Part shown: piece by piece, positions 30,417 through 39,765 of the stretch
How the letters are laid out: each line of letters opens with the position of its first letter
Position numbering within the stretch: position 1 is the stretch's first letter
DNA from: Rhodoblastus sp963804045
GTDB taxonomy: Bacteria > Pseudomonadota > Alphaproteobacteria > Rhizobiales > Beijerinckiaceae
Direction of reading: 5' to 3'
Length of the DNA: 64,000 bases
Assembly (NCBI GenBank): GCA_963804045.1
Contig: CAWDOR010000027.1
Span: 1 to 64,000 of the forward strand
The notes under the pieces: generated by a model
What the model was told of the DNA's origin: nothing
Databases searched by the model: none
Seen by the model: only the letters and a program-made list of their open reading frames with translations
Program-made: the position numbers and the translations under genes

Positions 30417-31449
30417 GCCGCTTCCTTTCGAGGCGAGGCATAGAGGCTTTCGATCAGCGCCCGCACCTCGCGGACATCGTCGCTTTCGACCAGCCGGCGG
30501 CGCGCCGCGGGATCGAGGATGAAACCGTCGCGGGCGGAAAAATCAGCATAGGCCGCCAGATGCTTTCGCGCATGACGCAGGCCCTGGGGCTCGCCGAAAA
30601 TTTCCAGCAGGCTCCGGTAATGTTCCAACACGGCGGCGCGACGGGTCTCCGCGTCAAGCGCCGGGCGCGGCGCCCCGTCGCCAGTTCGTGGGCGATGTCG
30701 CCGACCAGCCAGGGCCGCCCGACCGCCGCGCGGCCGATCATCACGGCGCAAGCGCCCGACAGCGCCAGCATTTGGCGCGCGTCCTCGGCGCTGGCGCAAT
30801 CGCCATTGGCGACCACGGGAATGTTCACCGCCTCGACGACGGCGCGGATCGCCGCCCAATCGGCCTCGCCCTTGTAGAACTGGTTGCGGGTGCGGCCGTG
30901 GACCGTGACCATGCAGGCGCCCTCGACCTGCGCGCGCCGCGCCAGCTCCGGCGCATTGAGCGACTCATGGTCCCAGCCGAGCCGCATCTTGACGCTGACC
31001 GGAATGTTCACCGCCGCGACGCAAGCCGCGATCAGCGTCTGGGCCAGATCGAGGTCGCGCATCAGCGCCGACCCTGCGGCGCCGCCGGTGACCCGACGCG
31101 CCGGACAGCCCATGTTGATGTCGAGCAGATCGGCGCCGGCCTGTTCGGCGCGGCGCGCCGCCTCGGCGATGTTCTTGGCCTCGCAGCCGGCGATCTGCAC
31201 GGCGTGGGGCGAAACGCCCTCGCCCTGAAGCCGCAACAGGCTCTCGCGGCGGTCGCGGCCGCGCTCGTCGCTCGCCACCATTTCAGAAAAAGCCAGGGTC
31301 GCGCCGAATCGCCGGGCCAGCCGGCGCATGGCGAGATCGGTGACCCCGGCCATGGGCGCCAGCATGGCCCTGCCCCGCAAGGCCAGACCGCCGATGCGCC
31401 AGTCATCGCCCGGCGCGATGCTGCACTTTTGTTGTGCAAAATTCTCCAT
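30413..31449 (-). CDS. dusB: tRNA-dihydrouridine synthase DusB (NifR3), interrupted by one frameshift
   Basis: This FMN enzyme reduces specific uridines of tRNA to dihydrouridine. Dus motifs are present: LAPMAGVTDLAMRRLARRFG, FSEMVASD, QIAGCEAKNIAEAA, DINMGCPARRVTGG (with the catalytic Cys), VKMRLGWD, VHGRTRNQFYKG, VVANGDCASAEDA and MIGRAAVGRPW. After LATG the frame is lost; the last 90 or so residues (APRPALDAETRRAAVLEHY...) continue in another frame. A missing base in the C-run at 30673-30676 explains it: five would restore about 345 residues. The final TGA overlaps the ntrB ATG. dusB (nifR3) heads the ntrBC operon in Rhodobacter and other alphaproteobacteria. Confidence 0.93.
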
Positions 31450-31548
31450 GCATTCATTTTAGACAGGTTTTTCCGCCCCGGCAAAGAAAAACGGCAAATT
31501 GACCTTTTCCCGGTTTCGCGCGACATCTGGCGCAAACAAGGGATGAAA

Positions 31549-32742
31549 ATGACCGGACGGGCTGTTTTTCTCGTGGTCGCGGCGGGGCGCGGGTCGCGCG
31601 CCGGCGCCGGCGGGCCGAAACAATATCGCGAACTGGCGGGCCGGCAGGTGCTGACCCGCACGCTGGAGGCGCTTTTCTCCGGCGCGCCGCAAGCCCGGGC
31701 GCTGGCGGTCATCCATGCCGACGATCTCGATCTCTATCAGGCCGCCGTCGCGCCTCTGCCCCAGGCGTTGCGCGCCCGGCTGCTCGCGCCCTGCGTCGGC
31801 GGCGCGACGCGGCAGGACAGCGTCTGCAACGGGCTCGAAGCCCTCGCGGCGGCCGGCTATGGCGACGAAGACTCCGTGCTGATCCATGACGCCGCCCGTC
31901 CCTTCGTCACGCCTGAACTGATCGCCCGCGCCCTCGACGCCGTGCGCGAAAAAGGCGCGGCCATTCCCGCCCTGGCGGTCACCGACACGATCAAGCAAGT
32001 GTCGCCTGAGGATCGCATTACCGGCACGCCGGAGCGGGCGAGTTTGCGCGCCGTGCAGACGCCGCAAGCCTTTCGCTTCGGCCTGATCCTCGCCGCCCAC
32101 CGCGCCGCGCGACAGGACGGCGGGCGCGAATTGACCGATGACGCCGCCGTCGCGGAATGGGCGGGCAAATGCGTTTTCACCTTCCCCGGCGAGGCGGAAA
32201 ACGTCAAACTGACGACCATGGAGGATTTTTTGCGCGCGGAGGCCAAATTGCTGCACGATCTGCCCGACATCCGCACCGGCCAGGGCTTTGACGTCCATGC
32301 GCTCGGCGAAGGCGATCATGTCTGGCTCGGCGGCGTCAAAATCCCGCACAGCAACGGGTTGATCGGCCATTCCGACGCCGATGTGCTGCTGCACGCCATT
32401 ACCGACGCCGTGCTCGGCGCCATAGCCGAGGGCGACATAGGCCAGCATTTTCCGCCCAGCGACGAAAAATGGCGCGGCGCTTCCTCCGACCGTTTCCTCG
32501 CCCACGCCGCCGCGCTGGTTTCCGCGCGGGGCGGGCGTGTCGCCCACATTGACGCCACCTTGATCTGCGAACGTCCCAAGCTCGGGCCGCATCGCCAGGC
32601 GATCCGCGCCCGCATCGCCGAGATCATGGACCTGCCGCTCGACCGGGTCGCGGTCAAGGCGACGACAACGGAGAAACTGGGTTTTACCGGCCGCCAGGAG
32701 GGCATCGCCGCCCAGGCCCTGGCGACCGTCCGATTGCCATGA
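31549..32742 (+). CDS. ispDF: Bifunctional IspD-IspF enzyme of the MEP isoprenoid pathway
   Basis: The fused protein makes 4-diphosphocytidyl-methylerythritol from MEP and CTP (IspD, about residues 1-230) and cyclises the phosphorylated product to methylerythritol cyclodiphosphate (IspF, about 240-397). IspD signatures: VVAAGRGSRAGAGGPKQYREL, VLIHDAARPFV, and TDDAAVAEW. IspF signatures: GQGFDVHAL, HSDADVLLHAITDAVLGA, FPPSDEKW, DATLICERPKLGPH and KATTTEKLGFTGR. The fusion is typical of alphaproteobacteria and lets intermediates pass between sites. ATG 31549 is preferred to 31543 because AAGGGA is spaced correctly upstream. pncC follows after 10 bp. Confidence 0.95.
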   Translation: MTGRAVFLVVAAGRGSRAGAGGPKQYRELAGRQVLTRTLEALFSGAPQARALAVIHADDLDLYQAAVAPLPQALRARLLAPCVGGATRQDSVCNGLEALAAAGYGDEDSVLIHDAARPFVTPELIARALDAVREKGAAIPALAVTDTIKQVSPEDRITGTPERASLRAVQTPQAFRFGLILAAHRAARQDGGRELTDDAAVAEWAGKCVFTFPGEAENVKLTTMEDFLRAEAKLLHDLPDIRTGQGFDVHALGEGDHVWLGGVKIPHSNGLIGHSDADVLLHAITDAVLGAIAEGDIGQHFPPSDEKWRGASSDRFLAHAAALVSARGGRVAHIDATLICERPKLGPHRQAIRARIAEIMDLPLDRVAVKATTTEKLGFTGRQEGIAAQALATVRLP

Positions 32743-32752
32743 GGGATTTTTC

Positions 32753-33259
32753 ATGAACGAGGATTTGCTGGACCAGGCCAAGAGTTTGCTCGACGCCTGC
32801 CGGGCGCGAAAACTGAAAATCGCCCTCGCCGAAAGCTGCACCGGCGGGCTGATCGCCGTGGCTTTGACCGAAATCCCCGGCGCCTCCGACGTGTTCGAGC
32901 GCGGCTTCGTCACCTATAGCAATGAGGCCAAACGCGACCTGCTCGGCGTGCCCAGGGAGGTTCTGGCCGAATTCGGCGCCGTCTCCGAACAGGCGGTCGA
33001 GGCCATGGCGCTGGGCGCGCTGGAAAACTCCCGCGCCCATGTCGCGCTTTCCGTCTCGGGCGTCGCCGGCCCTGACGGCGGAACCGCCGACAAGCCGGTC
33101 GGCACGGTGTTTTTCGCCTTGGCCCGCGACGACCGCCCGACCAAAATCGCGCGCAAGAACTTCCCGTCAAACCTGTGCCGCGCCGAAATTCGCGAAAGGG
33201 CGGCGGAATTCGGCCTGTCGCTGTTGCAGGAAGCCGTCGATCCGTCGCTCTGGGCGTAA
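32753..33259 (+). CDS. pncC: Nicotinamide-nucleotide amidohydrolase PncC (CinA C-terminal family)
   Basis: PncC deamidates nicotinamide mononucleotide to nicotinate mononucleotide for NAD recycling. The 168-residue protein is the stand-alone CinA C-terminal domain: LALAESCTGGLIA-type catalytic segment (IALAESCTGGL), VFERGFVTYSNEAKRDLLGV, and SVSGVAGPDGGTADKPVGTVFFA. It sits in the ispDF transcript (10-bp gap), an arrangement conserved in alphaproteobacteria with no known functional reason. The malonyl-CoA synthetase gene starts three bases after its stop. Confidence 0.93.
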   Translation: MNEDLLDQAKSLLDACRARKLKIALAESCTGGLIAVALTEIPGASDVFERGFVTYSNEAKRDLLGVPREVLAEFGAVSEQAVEAMALGALENSRAHVALSVSGVAGPDGGTADKPVGTVFFALARDDRPTKIARKNFPSNLCRAEIRERAAEFGLSLLQEAVDPSLWA

Positions 33260-33262
33260 AAC

Positions 33263-34776
33263 ATGAACCATTTCTTCGATCTGATCGCAGGAAAAATCGC
33301 CGATCCGCGCAAGACCTTCATCGAGACCGAGGATGGCGCGACAATTACCTACGCCCAGATGCTCGCGGCCAGCGCGCGTTACGCCAACGCCCTGGTCGCC
33401 GCCGGAGTCAGCCGGGCGCGCGGGTCGCCGTGCAGATGGAGAAATCCCCGGCGACGATTTTCATCTATCTCGCCTGCCTGCGCGCCGGCGCGGTGTTCCT
33501 GCCGCTCAACACCGCCTATACGCCCCATGAGGTCGGCTATTTCCTTGGCGACGCCAAGCCGCATGTGCTGGTCTGCGATCCAGACCGCGCCGAATTTCTG
33601 GCGGCGGCGGCGGAGGAGGCGGGCGCGCGCATTCTCACCCATGGCGCCGGCGCCGACGGCGAACTGTTCGAGCGCGCCCAAACCTGTTCCGAAACATTCG
33701 ACACCGTGGCGCGAAACACCGACGATCTCGCCGCCATTCTCTACACCTCGGGCACGACAGGGCGCTCCAAGGGCGCCATGCTCACCCATGACAATCTCGC
33801 CTCCAACGCCCTGACCCTGGTCGATGTCTGGCGTTTCACGAGCGAGGACGTGCTGATTCACGCTTTGCCGATCTATCATTCCCACGGCTTGTTCGTGGCG
33901 ATCCATTGCGTGCTGCTGTCCTTCGCCTCGATGATCTTCCTGCCGAAGTTTTCCGCGCCGCAAATTCTCGCCGCCATGGCGCGGCGGGAAGGCCATTTGC
34001 GCGGGACCGTGCTGATGGGCGTGCCGACCTTTTACACCCGCCTGCTCGACGAGCCGAACCTGACGCGCGAGGCCTGCGAGAAGATGCGGCTGTTCGTCTC
34101 GGGCTCCGCGCCTTTGCTCGCCGACACCCACCGCGCCTTCGAGGAAAAAACCGGCCACGCCATTCTGGAGCGCTATGGCATGACCGAAACCAACATGAAC
34201 ACGTCGAACCCTTTTTCCGGCGCGCGAGTCGCTGGGACGGTCGGCTTTCCGCTGCCCGATATTTTCCTGCGCGTCACCGATCCCGACAGCGGCGCCGAAT
34301 TGCCGCGCGGCGAAATCGGCATGATCGAGGTCAAGGGTCCGAATGTGTTCAAGGGCTATTGGCTGATGCCGGAGAAAACCGCGAGCGAATTTCGCGCCGA
34401 CGGTTTTTTCATCACCGGCGATCTCGGACTGATCGACGACAGGGGCTATGTCCATATCGTCGGACGCGGCAAGGATCTGATCATTTCCGGCGGCCTCAAT
34501 GTTTATCCCAAGGAGGTCGAGAGCGAGATCGACGCTTTGCCCGGCGTGGTCGAGAGCGCGGTGATCGGCCTGCCCGACGCCGATTTCGGCGAGGCGGTGA
34601 TGGCGGTCGTGGTGCGTGAAAAAGGCGCAAGCATCGACGAAGCGGGGATCGGCGCCGCCCTCGCCGAAAGGCTGGCGAAGTTCAAGCAGCCCAGGCGGAT
34701 TCATTTCGTCGACGCCCTGCCGCGCAACACCATGGGCAAGGTGCAGAAGAATATTTTGCGGCAGACCTATTCCTGA
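33263..34776 (+). CDS. matB: Malonyl-CoA synthetase (MatB type), interrupted by one frameshift
   Basis: MatB activates malonate (and often methylmalonate) to the CoA thioester with ATP. The product is strikingly like the R. palustris enzyme as I recall it: AILYTSGTTGRSKGAMLTHDNLASN (P-loop), IHALPIYHSHGLF, LMGVPTFYTRLL, ERYGMTETNMNTSNP, EVKGPNVFKGYW, ITGDLG, GRGKDLIISGG and the catalytic Lys in NTMGKVQKN. The frame breaks at about 33409: the first 49 residues end VAAGV, then the other frame continues PGARVAVQMEKS. Restoring one base (CC instead of C) gives about 505 residues. It has an unusual GHLRG-containing insertion before TVLMGV. It begins three bases after pncC. Confidence 0.88.
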
Positions 34777-34876
34777 GGCGCGGGCCTCGCCCGAGCGCCC
34801 GCCCGGCCCGTCGCGATGGCGGAGATTCCGCGCAAACCATAGTGTCATCGCGGTCCTTCGTGCTAAGCTGCGGTTC

Positions 34877-36403
34877 ATGAGCAATGTGGCGGTCCGACAG
34901 AATTTCGATGCGGATGTCATCATCGCCGGCGCCGGCCCCGCCGGCGCCGCGGCGGCCTGCCATCTGGCGCGCCTGGGCGCCTCGGTCATCGTGCTCGACC
35001 GCGCGGCGTTTCCCCGCGACAAGGTCTGCGGCGATTTCGTCGGCCCCTCCGGCCTGGGCGAGCTCGAATTGCTCGGCGTTTCCGCCATGGAGGGCTATGC
35101 GCAGACCAATATCGGCCGCCGCGCCGCCGTCTATCTCGACGGCAAGGAGCTGATCTCCCAGCTTTTCCCGGAAATTCCCGGCCAGTTGCGCTATGGCCGG
35201 GTGATCCCGCGCCTGAAGCTCGATCATCTGCTGGTCCAGGCGGCGGCCAAGGCCGGCGCCCGGATCATGGACGGTTTTCCGCTGATCCGCTGCGCCACCG
35301 ACGAAAACGGCGCCACCGTCGTGACGCGCGGCCCCAATGGCGAATTTTCCTTGCGCGCGCGCCTGCTGATCGGCGCGGACGGCAGCGCCTCGGCGGTGGC
35401 GCGGACGATGCGCGGCGGGCAGACGCCGCGCCGCGACCGCATCGTCGCGACACGCGCCTATTTCACCAATGTCGAGGGCCCCGAGGACCAGCTCGATCTC
35501 TATTTCAGCGGCGATTGCTTTCCCGGCTATTACTGGCTGTTCCCGACCGGGCGCGGCGAGGCCAATGTCGGCCTGGGCCTGGCGCTCGAGACCCTGCCGG
35601 CGCACAAGGAGACCCCGGCGGCCATGCTGCGCCGCCTGATGCGCGAGGACAAGGCCATGGCGGCGCGGCTGCGCAACGCGAAAATTCGCGGCAATTTCGT
35701 CGGCTGGCCGCTCAACACCTATAATCACGCCGCGCCGGTGGTCGGCGCGCGGGTCATGCTGATCGGCGACGCCGCCGGGCTGATCAATCCGCTGAACGGC
35801 GAAGGCATTCAATATGCCCTGCTCAGCGCGCGCTGGGCGGCCGAGACGCTGGCCGCGCCGCTGCGCGACGGCGATTTCTCCCAGGCCGCGCTCGCGCCCT
35901 ACGCCGCCCGCGTCGAGGAGGAATTGCGCTTCGACATGGCGCTGGCGCGGGTCATCGTGCATATGATCACCAATCGCGCCCTGACCCCGGTCTGGCTGGA
36001 GGCGCTGAAAATCATCGCCAGGCGCGCCCGCCGCGATCCCGATTACGCCCGCATCGCCGCCGGAATTCTCGCGGGACTGACGCCGGCGCGCGAGGCGCTG
36101 AGCCGCAAGATGATCGGCGGCACCATCGACCAGGCGCTGTCCTGGCTGGCGCGCGAAGGCGCTTTCGTCGCCTTTGGCGGACCGCGCGCCTGGGCCGGAT
36201 CGGCCCTGGACTTCGGCCAGATCGGTTTCGGACTGGCTTACGACGCCGCGACCGATCCCTCGGGATTTGCCGATTGGCTCAAGGGCGCGGCGAGCGGCGC
36301 GCTGGAGCTGGGCTATCAGGCCGCCCGCGACGCGGTCGCCGTCCGAATGCACGGTTCAGACGCCCTGCCCCCGCCGCCCGAGCCCGCGCGCCTGTCGATC
36401 TGA
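34877..36403 (+). CDS. Geranylgeranyl reductase-family FAD-dependent oxidoreductase
   Basis: The 508-residue flavoprotein belongs to the GR2-like p-hydroxybenzoate hydroxylase fold: FAD-binding VIIAGAGPAGAAAACHLARLG at about 14-34, then DRAAFPRDKVCGD, LIGADGSASAVAR, YYWLFPTGRGEANVGLG and LIGDAAGLINPLNGEGIQYAL. Family members saturate prenyl chains (chlorophyll side chain, archaeal lipids, menaquinone). The position converging on a polyprenyl diphosphate synthase (17-bp gap between stops) and close to ispDF and ispH supports a prenyl substrate. There are no photosynthesis genes nearby, so BchP is not implied. The C-terminal 100 residues are helix-rich and less conserved. Confidence 0.87.
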   Translation: MSNVAVRQNFDADVIIAGAGPAGAAAACHLARLGASVIVLDRAAFPRDKVCGDFVGPSGLGELELLGVSAMEGYAQTNIGRRAAVYLDGKELISQLFPEIPGQLRYGRVIPRLKLDHLLVQAAAKAGARIMDGFPLIRCATDENGATVVTRGPNGEFSLRARLLIGADGSASAVARTMRGGQTPRRDRIVATRAYFTNVEGPEDQLDLYFSGDCFPGYYWLFPTGRGEANVGLGLALETLPAHKETPAAMLRRLMREDKAMAARLRNAKIRGNFVGWPLNTYNHAAPVVGARVMLIGDAAGLINPLNGEGIQYALLSARWAAETLAAPLRDGDFSQAALAPYAARVEEELRFDMALARVIVHMITNRALTPVWLEALKIIARRARRDPDYARIAAGILAGLTPAREALSRKMIGGTIDQALSWLAREGAFVAFGGPRAWAGSALDFGQIGFGLAYDAATDPSGFADWLKGAASGALELGYQAARDAVAVRMHGSDALPPPPEPARLSI

Positions 36404-36419
36404 TTGCGCCTGTTCGCGC

Positions 36420-37466
36420 TCAGAGATCGCGTTCGATCATGTAGAGAATAATGTCGTGGACGAAGGCCTTGTGCTCGCTGTCGGGCAAGGCGCCATAGGC
36501 GACATGGAACTCGCGCAGGGCCGCGCCGGCCAGATGGCGCGAGCTGGTGCGGCCATGTTCGATGCTGCCATATTTCTCCATGAGATCGTAAATCCAGTCG
36601 AGGCTTTCATTGGCGCGGATCTCGCGCGGCTCGCCCAGATAGAGCCGCAGGCGCTTCCTTTCCCGCGCCGTGGCGTTCTGCAGCAGATGGATCAGCATCA
36701 GCGTGCGCTTGCCCTCGAGGATGTCGCCGCCGATCTCCTTGCCATATTTGGCTTTTTCGCCGACCAGATTGAGCATGTCGTCATGGATCTGAAAGGCCGC
36801 GCCCATGTAATAGCCAAAGCGGTTGAAGGCGTCCAAATCGGCGCCGCCGCGCGAGCCGATCAGCGCGCCGATCCGGCACGGGTGGATGCAGGTGTACCAG
36901 CAGGTCTTTTTCAGGATCATCAGCAGATAGTCGTCGGCGGTGAGCTCGCAGGCGTTGTCGCGCACCCAGCCGAGCTCCAGCGCCTGGCCCTCGACCGACT
37001 GGCGCACCATATGCTCGACCTCGACGAAGATCCGCCAGGCCAATTCCGGCCCCAGCGTGTGGCGATTGTCCATCAGCGGGCCGATGGACAGCACATTCAT
37101 GGCGTCGCCGACATTGACCGCGATGGGCACGCCAAATTCGGCGTGCATGGTCGGCAGGCCGCGCCGGAACTCGCTGCCGTCCTCAATGTCGTCATGAACG
37201 AGAAAGGCGTTGTGAAAAAGCTCCAGCGCCACGGCGGAATTGATGGCGTCCTCGACCTCGCCGCCAAAGGCGCGGCAGGAGCCGATGCACAGGCCGGGGC
37301 GCAAGCCCTTGCCGCCGCGCTGGGGATAGGAAGGCACGAGATCGTAGAGATGGCGGCGGGGCTGGCGCTCGCCGATCACCCCGAGCATGGCGTCGAAGGT
37401 CACATTGCGGTAGCGCTGAAGCGAGGCCTCAACATTCCGATAATCCGCCTGGCTCGCCATGGGCAT
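36420..37466 (-). CDS. Polyprenyl diphosphate synthase family protein
   Basis: The 348-residue enzyme should condense IPP with an allylic diphosphate. It carries GGKGLRP (IPP-binding), the first Asp-rich motif in HDDIEDGSEFRRG (DDxxD) and a second motif QIHDDMLN, which is DDxxN. A DDxxN second motif followed by GEKAKYGKEIGGDILEGKRTL is characteristic of short-chain (geranylgeranyl-type) synthases. Large residues before the first DDxxD (ELFHNAFLVHDD) suggest a limited chain length. ATG 37466 or 37460 may be used; GGA six bases ahead favours the latter. It is the last gene of a three-gene operon with two unknown proteins (25-bp gap). Confidence 0.88.
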   Translation of the reverse strand: MPMASQADYRNVEASLQRYRNVTFDAMLGVIGERQPRRHLYDLVPSYPQRGGKGLRPGLCIGSCRAFGGEVEDAINSAVALELFHNAFLVHDDIEDGSEFRRGLPTMHAEFGVPIAVNVGDAMNVLSIGPLMDNRHTLGPELAWRIFVEVEHMVRQSVEGQALELGWVRDNACELTADDYLLMILKKTCWYTCIHPCRIGALIGSRGGADLDAFNRFGYYMGAAFQIHDDMLNLVGEKAKYGKEIGGDILEGKRTLMLIHLLQNATARERKRLRLYLGEPREIRANESLDWIYDLMEKYGSIEHGRTSSRHLAGAALREFHVAYGALPDSEHKAFVHDIILYMIERDL

Positions 37467-37490
37467 TCCGAATTCGAAGCGGTTTCGCCG

Positions 37491-38303
37491 CTACGCGACC
37501 TGAACGAGGATCATCGCCCGCAGCCGGCTCAATTTGGTCGCCTGCAACAGGCCGGTGTAGACCCCGGCGGGGGCGTCCTCGGGCACGGCGACGGTGATGG
37601 TCAGCAGCGCCTTGTCATGCGCCGCTATGGTCAAGGAGTCCGGCGAGAAGGTGACGTGATGGGCGGTGATCCGGCCGCCGCTGGGGCTCACCAGATCGGT
37701 CACGTGGAAGTGGAATTCCTCCGTGGGCGCGTCGCCGTCGTTTTCCAGCGACATGGCCATGCCCGCGGAGGCGCCGGGCCGGGTGGGGCCGGCCGGCGAA
37801 ACCGTCGGGACCGATCCGGAGTCGGGCGTCTCCGGCGCGGCGCCGCCGAGCTTGGCGGAAAAATCGCCGATTTTCACCGAGCCCCGGGTCAAGCCGCCAA
37901 TCGTATTGGTGGCCACCGTCAGCAAATCGATCAGAATATCGACGACTTCATGGGCGTCGCGGCGAAAGCGCAGGATGACCTCGTCGGGCTTTCCCTGGCG
38001 GATCGCCTGGACATCGACAAAACGGCTCTCGACATTCTTGGCGGCGACAATGCCGACGGCGATCTGCTCTTCCAGAATGGACGCCGCGCGCGCGACAATA
38101 TTGGTCGAGGCTTCCGCCAGGCCGGCCAGTTTCTTCTTGCCGTCCAGACCCGCCTTTTTCCCGGTTTTCGCTTCCATCGAACTCTCCGCTGCGCTCGCAG
38201 ACGATTCGCCGCGTTCCGCGCGCGAAACCGACCGGGCCCTGGACGGTTTGGCTTTCGCGCGGCGACGGCCGATATGTTCCTTATGGCTGCCGGCCATGCT
38301 CAC
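37491..38303 (-). CDS. Unknown two-part protein (helical N-terminal, beta C-terminal) in the polyprenyl synthase operon
   Basis: I do not recognise this 270-residue protein. Residues 1-55 are basic and low in complexity. Residues 55-145 look like amphipathic helices (LAGLAEASTNIVARAASILE, then VVDILIDLLTVATNTIGGL), reminiscent of phasin or coiled-coil proteins. A Ser/Pro/Gly linker (about 150-180) leads to a beta-rich C-terminal domain (about 182-270, containing ITAHHVTFSPDSLTIAAHDK and VPEDAPAGVYTGLLQAT) that resembles an Ig-like NEW3/COG1470-type domain. It has no signal peptide and no membrane segment. The GTG start overlaps the stop of the preceding 110-residue protein (GTGA). Confidence 0.7.
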   Translation of the reverse strand: MSMAGSHKEHIGRRRAKAKPSRARSVSRAERGESSASAAESSMEAKTGKKAGLDGKKKLAGLAEASTNIVARAASILEEQIAVGIVAAKNVESRFVDVQAIRQGKPDEVILRFRRDAHEVVDILIDLLTVATNTIGGLTRGSVKIGDFSAKLGGAAPETPDSGSVPTVSPAGPTRPGASAGMAMSLENDGDAPTEEFHFHVTDLVSPSGGRITAHHVTFSPDSLTIAAHDKALLTITVAVPEDAPAGVYTGLLQATKLSRLRAMILVQVA

Positions 38304-38632
38304 TTGCTTTCTTCGCTATTGTAGATGCGCGTCGTGCCCCGCAAGCTTATCTGCGCCACCGGCCGGTCGAAGATTTCTATGGCTATCGTATAGTCGCTCT
38401 GGACGCAAATCGGCTTGCAGATTTCGATGCAGACGGGAATGACGTTGCGGGCGACCACATTCATGTTCATGTCGACATTGACCGGCGCCTGGGTGGTCGC
38501 GCTCAGCACGACATTGGCCGGCGCCACGCCGAAACCGACCTGCACCGGACAGGGCGTCCCGCCGACGAATTGATGCTCGAGTTGCGCCGGCTGGCTGGGC
38601 CAGGAGAGAATTTTGACATCATCATTGGGCAT
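38300..38632 (-). CDS. Small unknown beta-rich protein, first gene of the polyprenyl synthase operon
   Basis: I do not recognise this 110-residue protein. It appears almost entirely beta-strand, with alternating hydrophobics (VVLSATTQAPVNVDMNMNVV, TIAIEIFDRPVAQISLRG). Four cysteines occur: one in the proline-containing TPCPVQ and three in VCIEICKPICV. No signal peptide or membrane helix is seen. ATG 38632 has GGGGA upstream. Its stop overlaps the GTG start of the 270-residue gene, indicating a coupled pair. It lies 131 bp after ispH on the same strand and may share its transcript. Confidence 0.65.
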   Translation of the reverse strand: MPNDDVKILSWPSQPAQLEHQFVGGTPCPVQVGFGVAPANVVLSATTQAPVNVDMNMNVVARNVIPVCIEICKPICVQSDYTIAIEIFDRPVAQISLRGTTRIYNSEESK

Positions 38633-38763
38633 GGATTGTTCCCCGTTGAGCCTGGTTGGCGCGCATCCGGTCCAGAGCGGCGCCCGATCCTAATTCCTCG
38701 ACGCGCCGACGTCACGCATCCCCGTGTTTTTTCTGGCGCCTGGAAACGACTGGGAGGCCGCCC

Positions 38764-39765
38764 TCAGCAGACATCGCGCCGGCCCTCGGCCTCCAGCTTC
38801 TGGCCCAACTCGGGCGCCGGCCCGGCTTTCAGCCGCGCCTGGCTGCGCGCCAGGGCCGAGGGCGGCGGGAAAAACACATTCTCGCGCATGACCTCCAAAG
38901 TCTCGATTTCCGCGTCGAAGCGCAGCCGCAGAAAATCGATCAGCTCCGCGACCACGACCTCCGGCGTGGAGGCGCCCGAGGTCACGCCGACGCTGCGCGC
39001 GCCCTCGAACCATTCCGGCTGGAACTGCGAAACATCCTCGATCAGGAAGGCGCGCGCCCCCGTGGCTTCGGCGATTTCCCGCAGCCGTTTCGAATTGGAG
39101 CTATTGTCGGCGCCGAGCACCACGACGGCTTCGGCGCGCCGGGCGATCTCCCGGACCGCGGCCTGCCGGTTCTGCGTGGCGTAGCAAATGTCGTCATGCG
39201 CCGGCGTGACCAGTTTCGGAAAGCGGCGCCGCAAGACCTCCAGGATCGCCCGCGCGTCGTCGAGCGAAAATGTGGTCTGCATCAGCGCCGCCGGCGCCGA
39301 CTCCGGCGGCAGCGGGACCGTCTCGGCCTCCACGCATGTCCCGACGATGGCGGCCTGGCCGCGCGCATGTCCCAGCGTGCCGATCACTTCATCGTGGTCG
39401 GCGTGGCCGATGATGAGGATGGGCCGCCCCTGCCGCAAATAGCGCCGCGCCTCGACATGGACCTTGGTCACAAGCGGACAGGTGGCGTCGATGACATTCA
39501 GCGCCCGGCTCGCGCCTTCGGCCTGGATCGCCGGCCCGACCCCATGCGCGCTGAACACCACCGTCGCGCCGGCGGGCGCCTCGTCGAGGCCCTGGATGAA
39601 CACCGCGCCGCGCTCGCGCAGCCGCCGCACGACAGTATTGTTGTGCACGATTTGCTTGAGAACATAGACGGGAGCGCCATGGAACCGGATCGCCTCGACG
39701 ACCGCGTCAATCGCTCGCTCGACCCCGGCGCAAAATCCCCTCGGCTGTGCGAGCAGAACCTTCAT
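38764..39765 (-). CDS. ispH: 4-hydroxy-3-methylbut-2-enyl diphosphate reductase IspH (LytB)
   Basis: IspH is the last MEP-pathway enzyme, a [4Fe-4S] protein giving IPP and DMAPP from HMBPP. The 333-residue protein has the three cluster cysteines: PRGFCAGVERAI, DATCPLVTKVH and ADNSSNSKRLREIA with the earlier ICYATQNRQAA. Other conserved segments are YVLKQIVHN, SAHGVGP (the His), GHADHDEV and TSGASTPEVVV. The start 39765 has GGGAGG six bases upstream; longer frames lack this. It lies upstream of and on the same strand as the two unknown proteins and the polyprenyl synthase. Confidence 0.96.
   Translation of the reverse strand: MKVLLAQPRGFCAGVERAIDAVVEAIRFHGAPVYVLKQIVHNNTVVRRLRERGAVFIQGLDEAPAGATVVFSAHGVGPAIQAEGASRALNVIDATCPLVTKVHVEARRYLRQGRPILIIGHADHDEVIGTLGHARGQAAIVGTCVEAETVPLPPESAPAALMQTTFSLDDARAILEVLRRRFPKLVTPAHDDICYATQNRQAAVREIARRAEAVVVLGADNSSNSKRLREIAEATGARAFLIEDVSQFQPEWFEGARSVGVTSGASTPEVVVAELIDFLRLRFDAEIETLEVMRENVFFPPPSALARSQARLKAGPAPELGQKLEAEGRRDVC

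Noticed and set aside
36174..38324. A 716-codon plus-strand open frame opposite the polyprenyl synthase operon
   Set aside because: It overlaps three tightly packed minus-strand genes with family motifs or clear coupling; the residues look like antisense noise rich in Ala, Arg and Gly.
36420..38632. Family 2 encapsulin cargo locus (these can carry polyprenyl synthases)
   Set aside because: No HK97-fold shell protein is encoded nearby, and the synthase has no long disordered N-terminal targeting segment.
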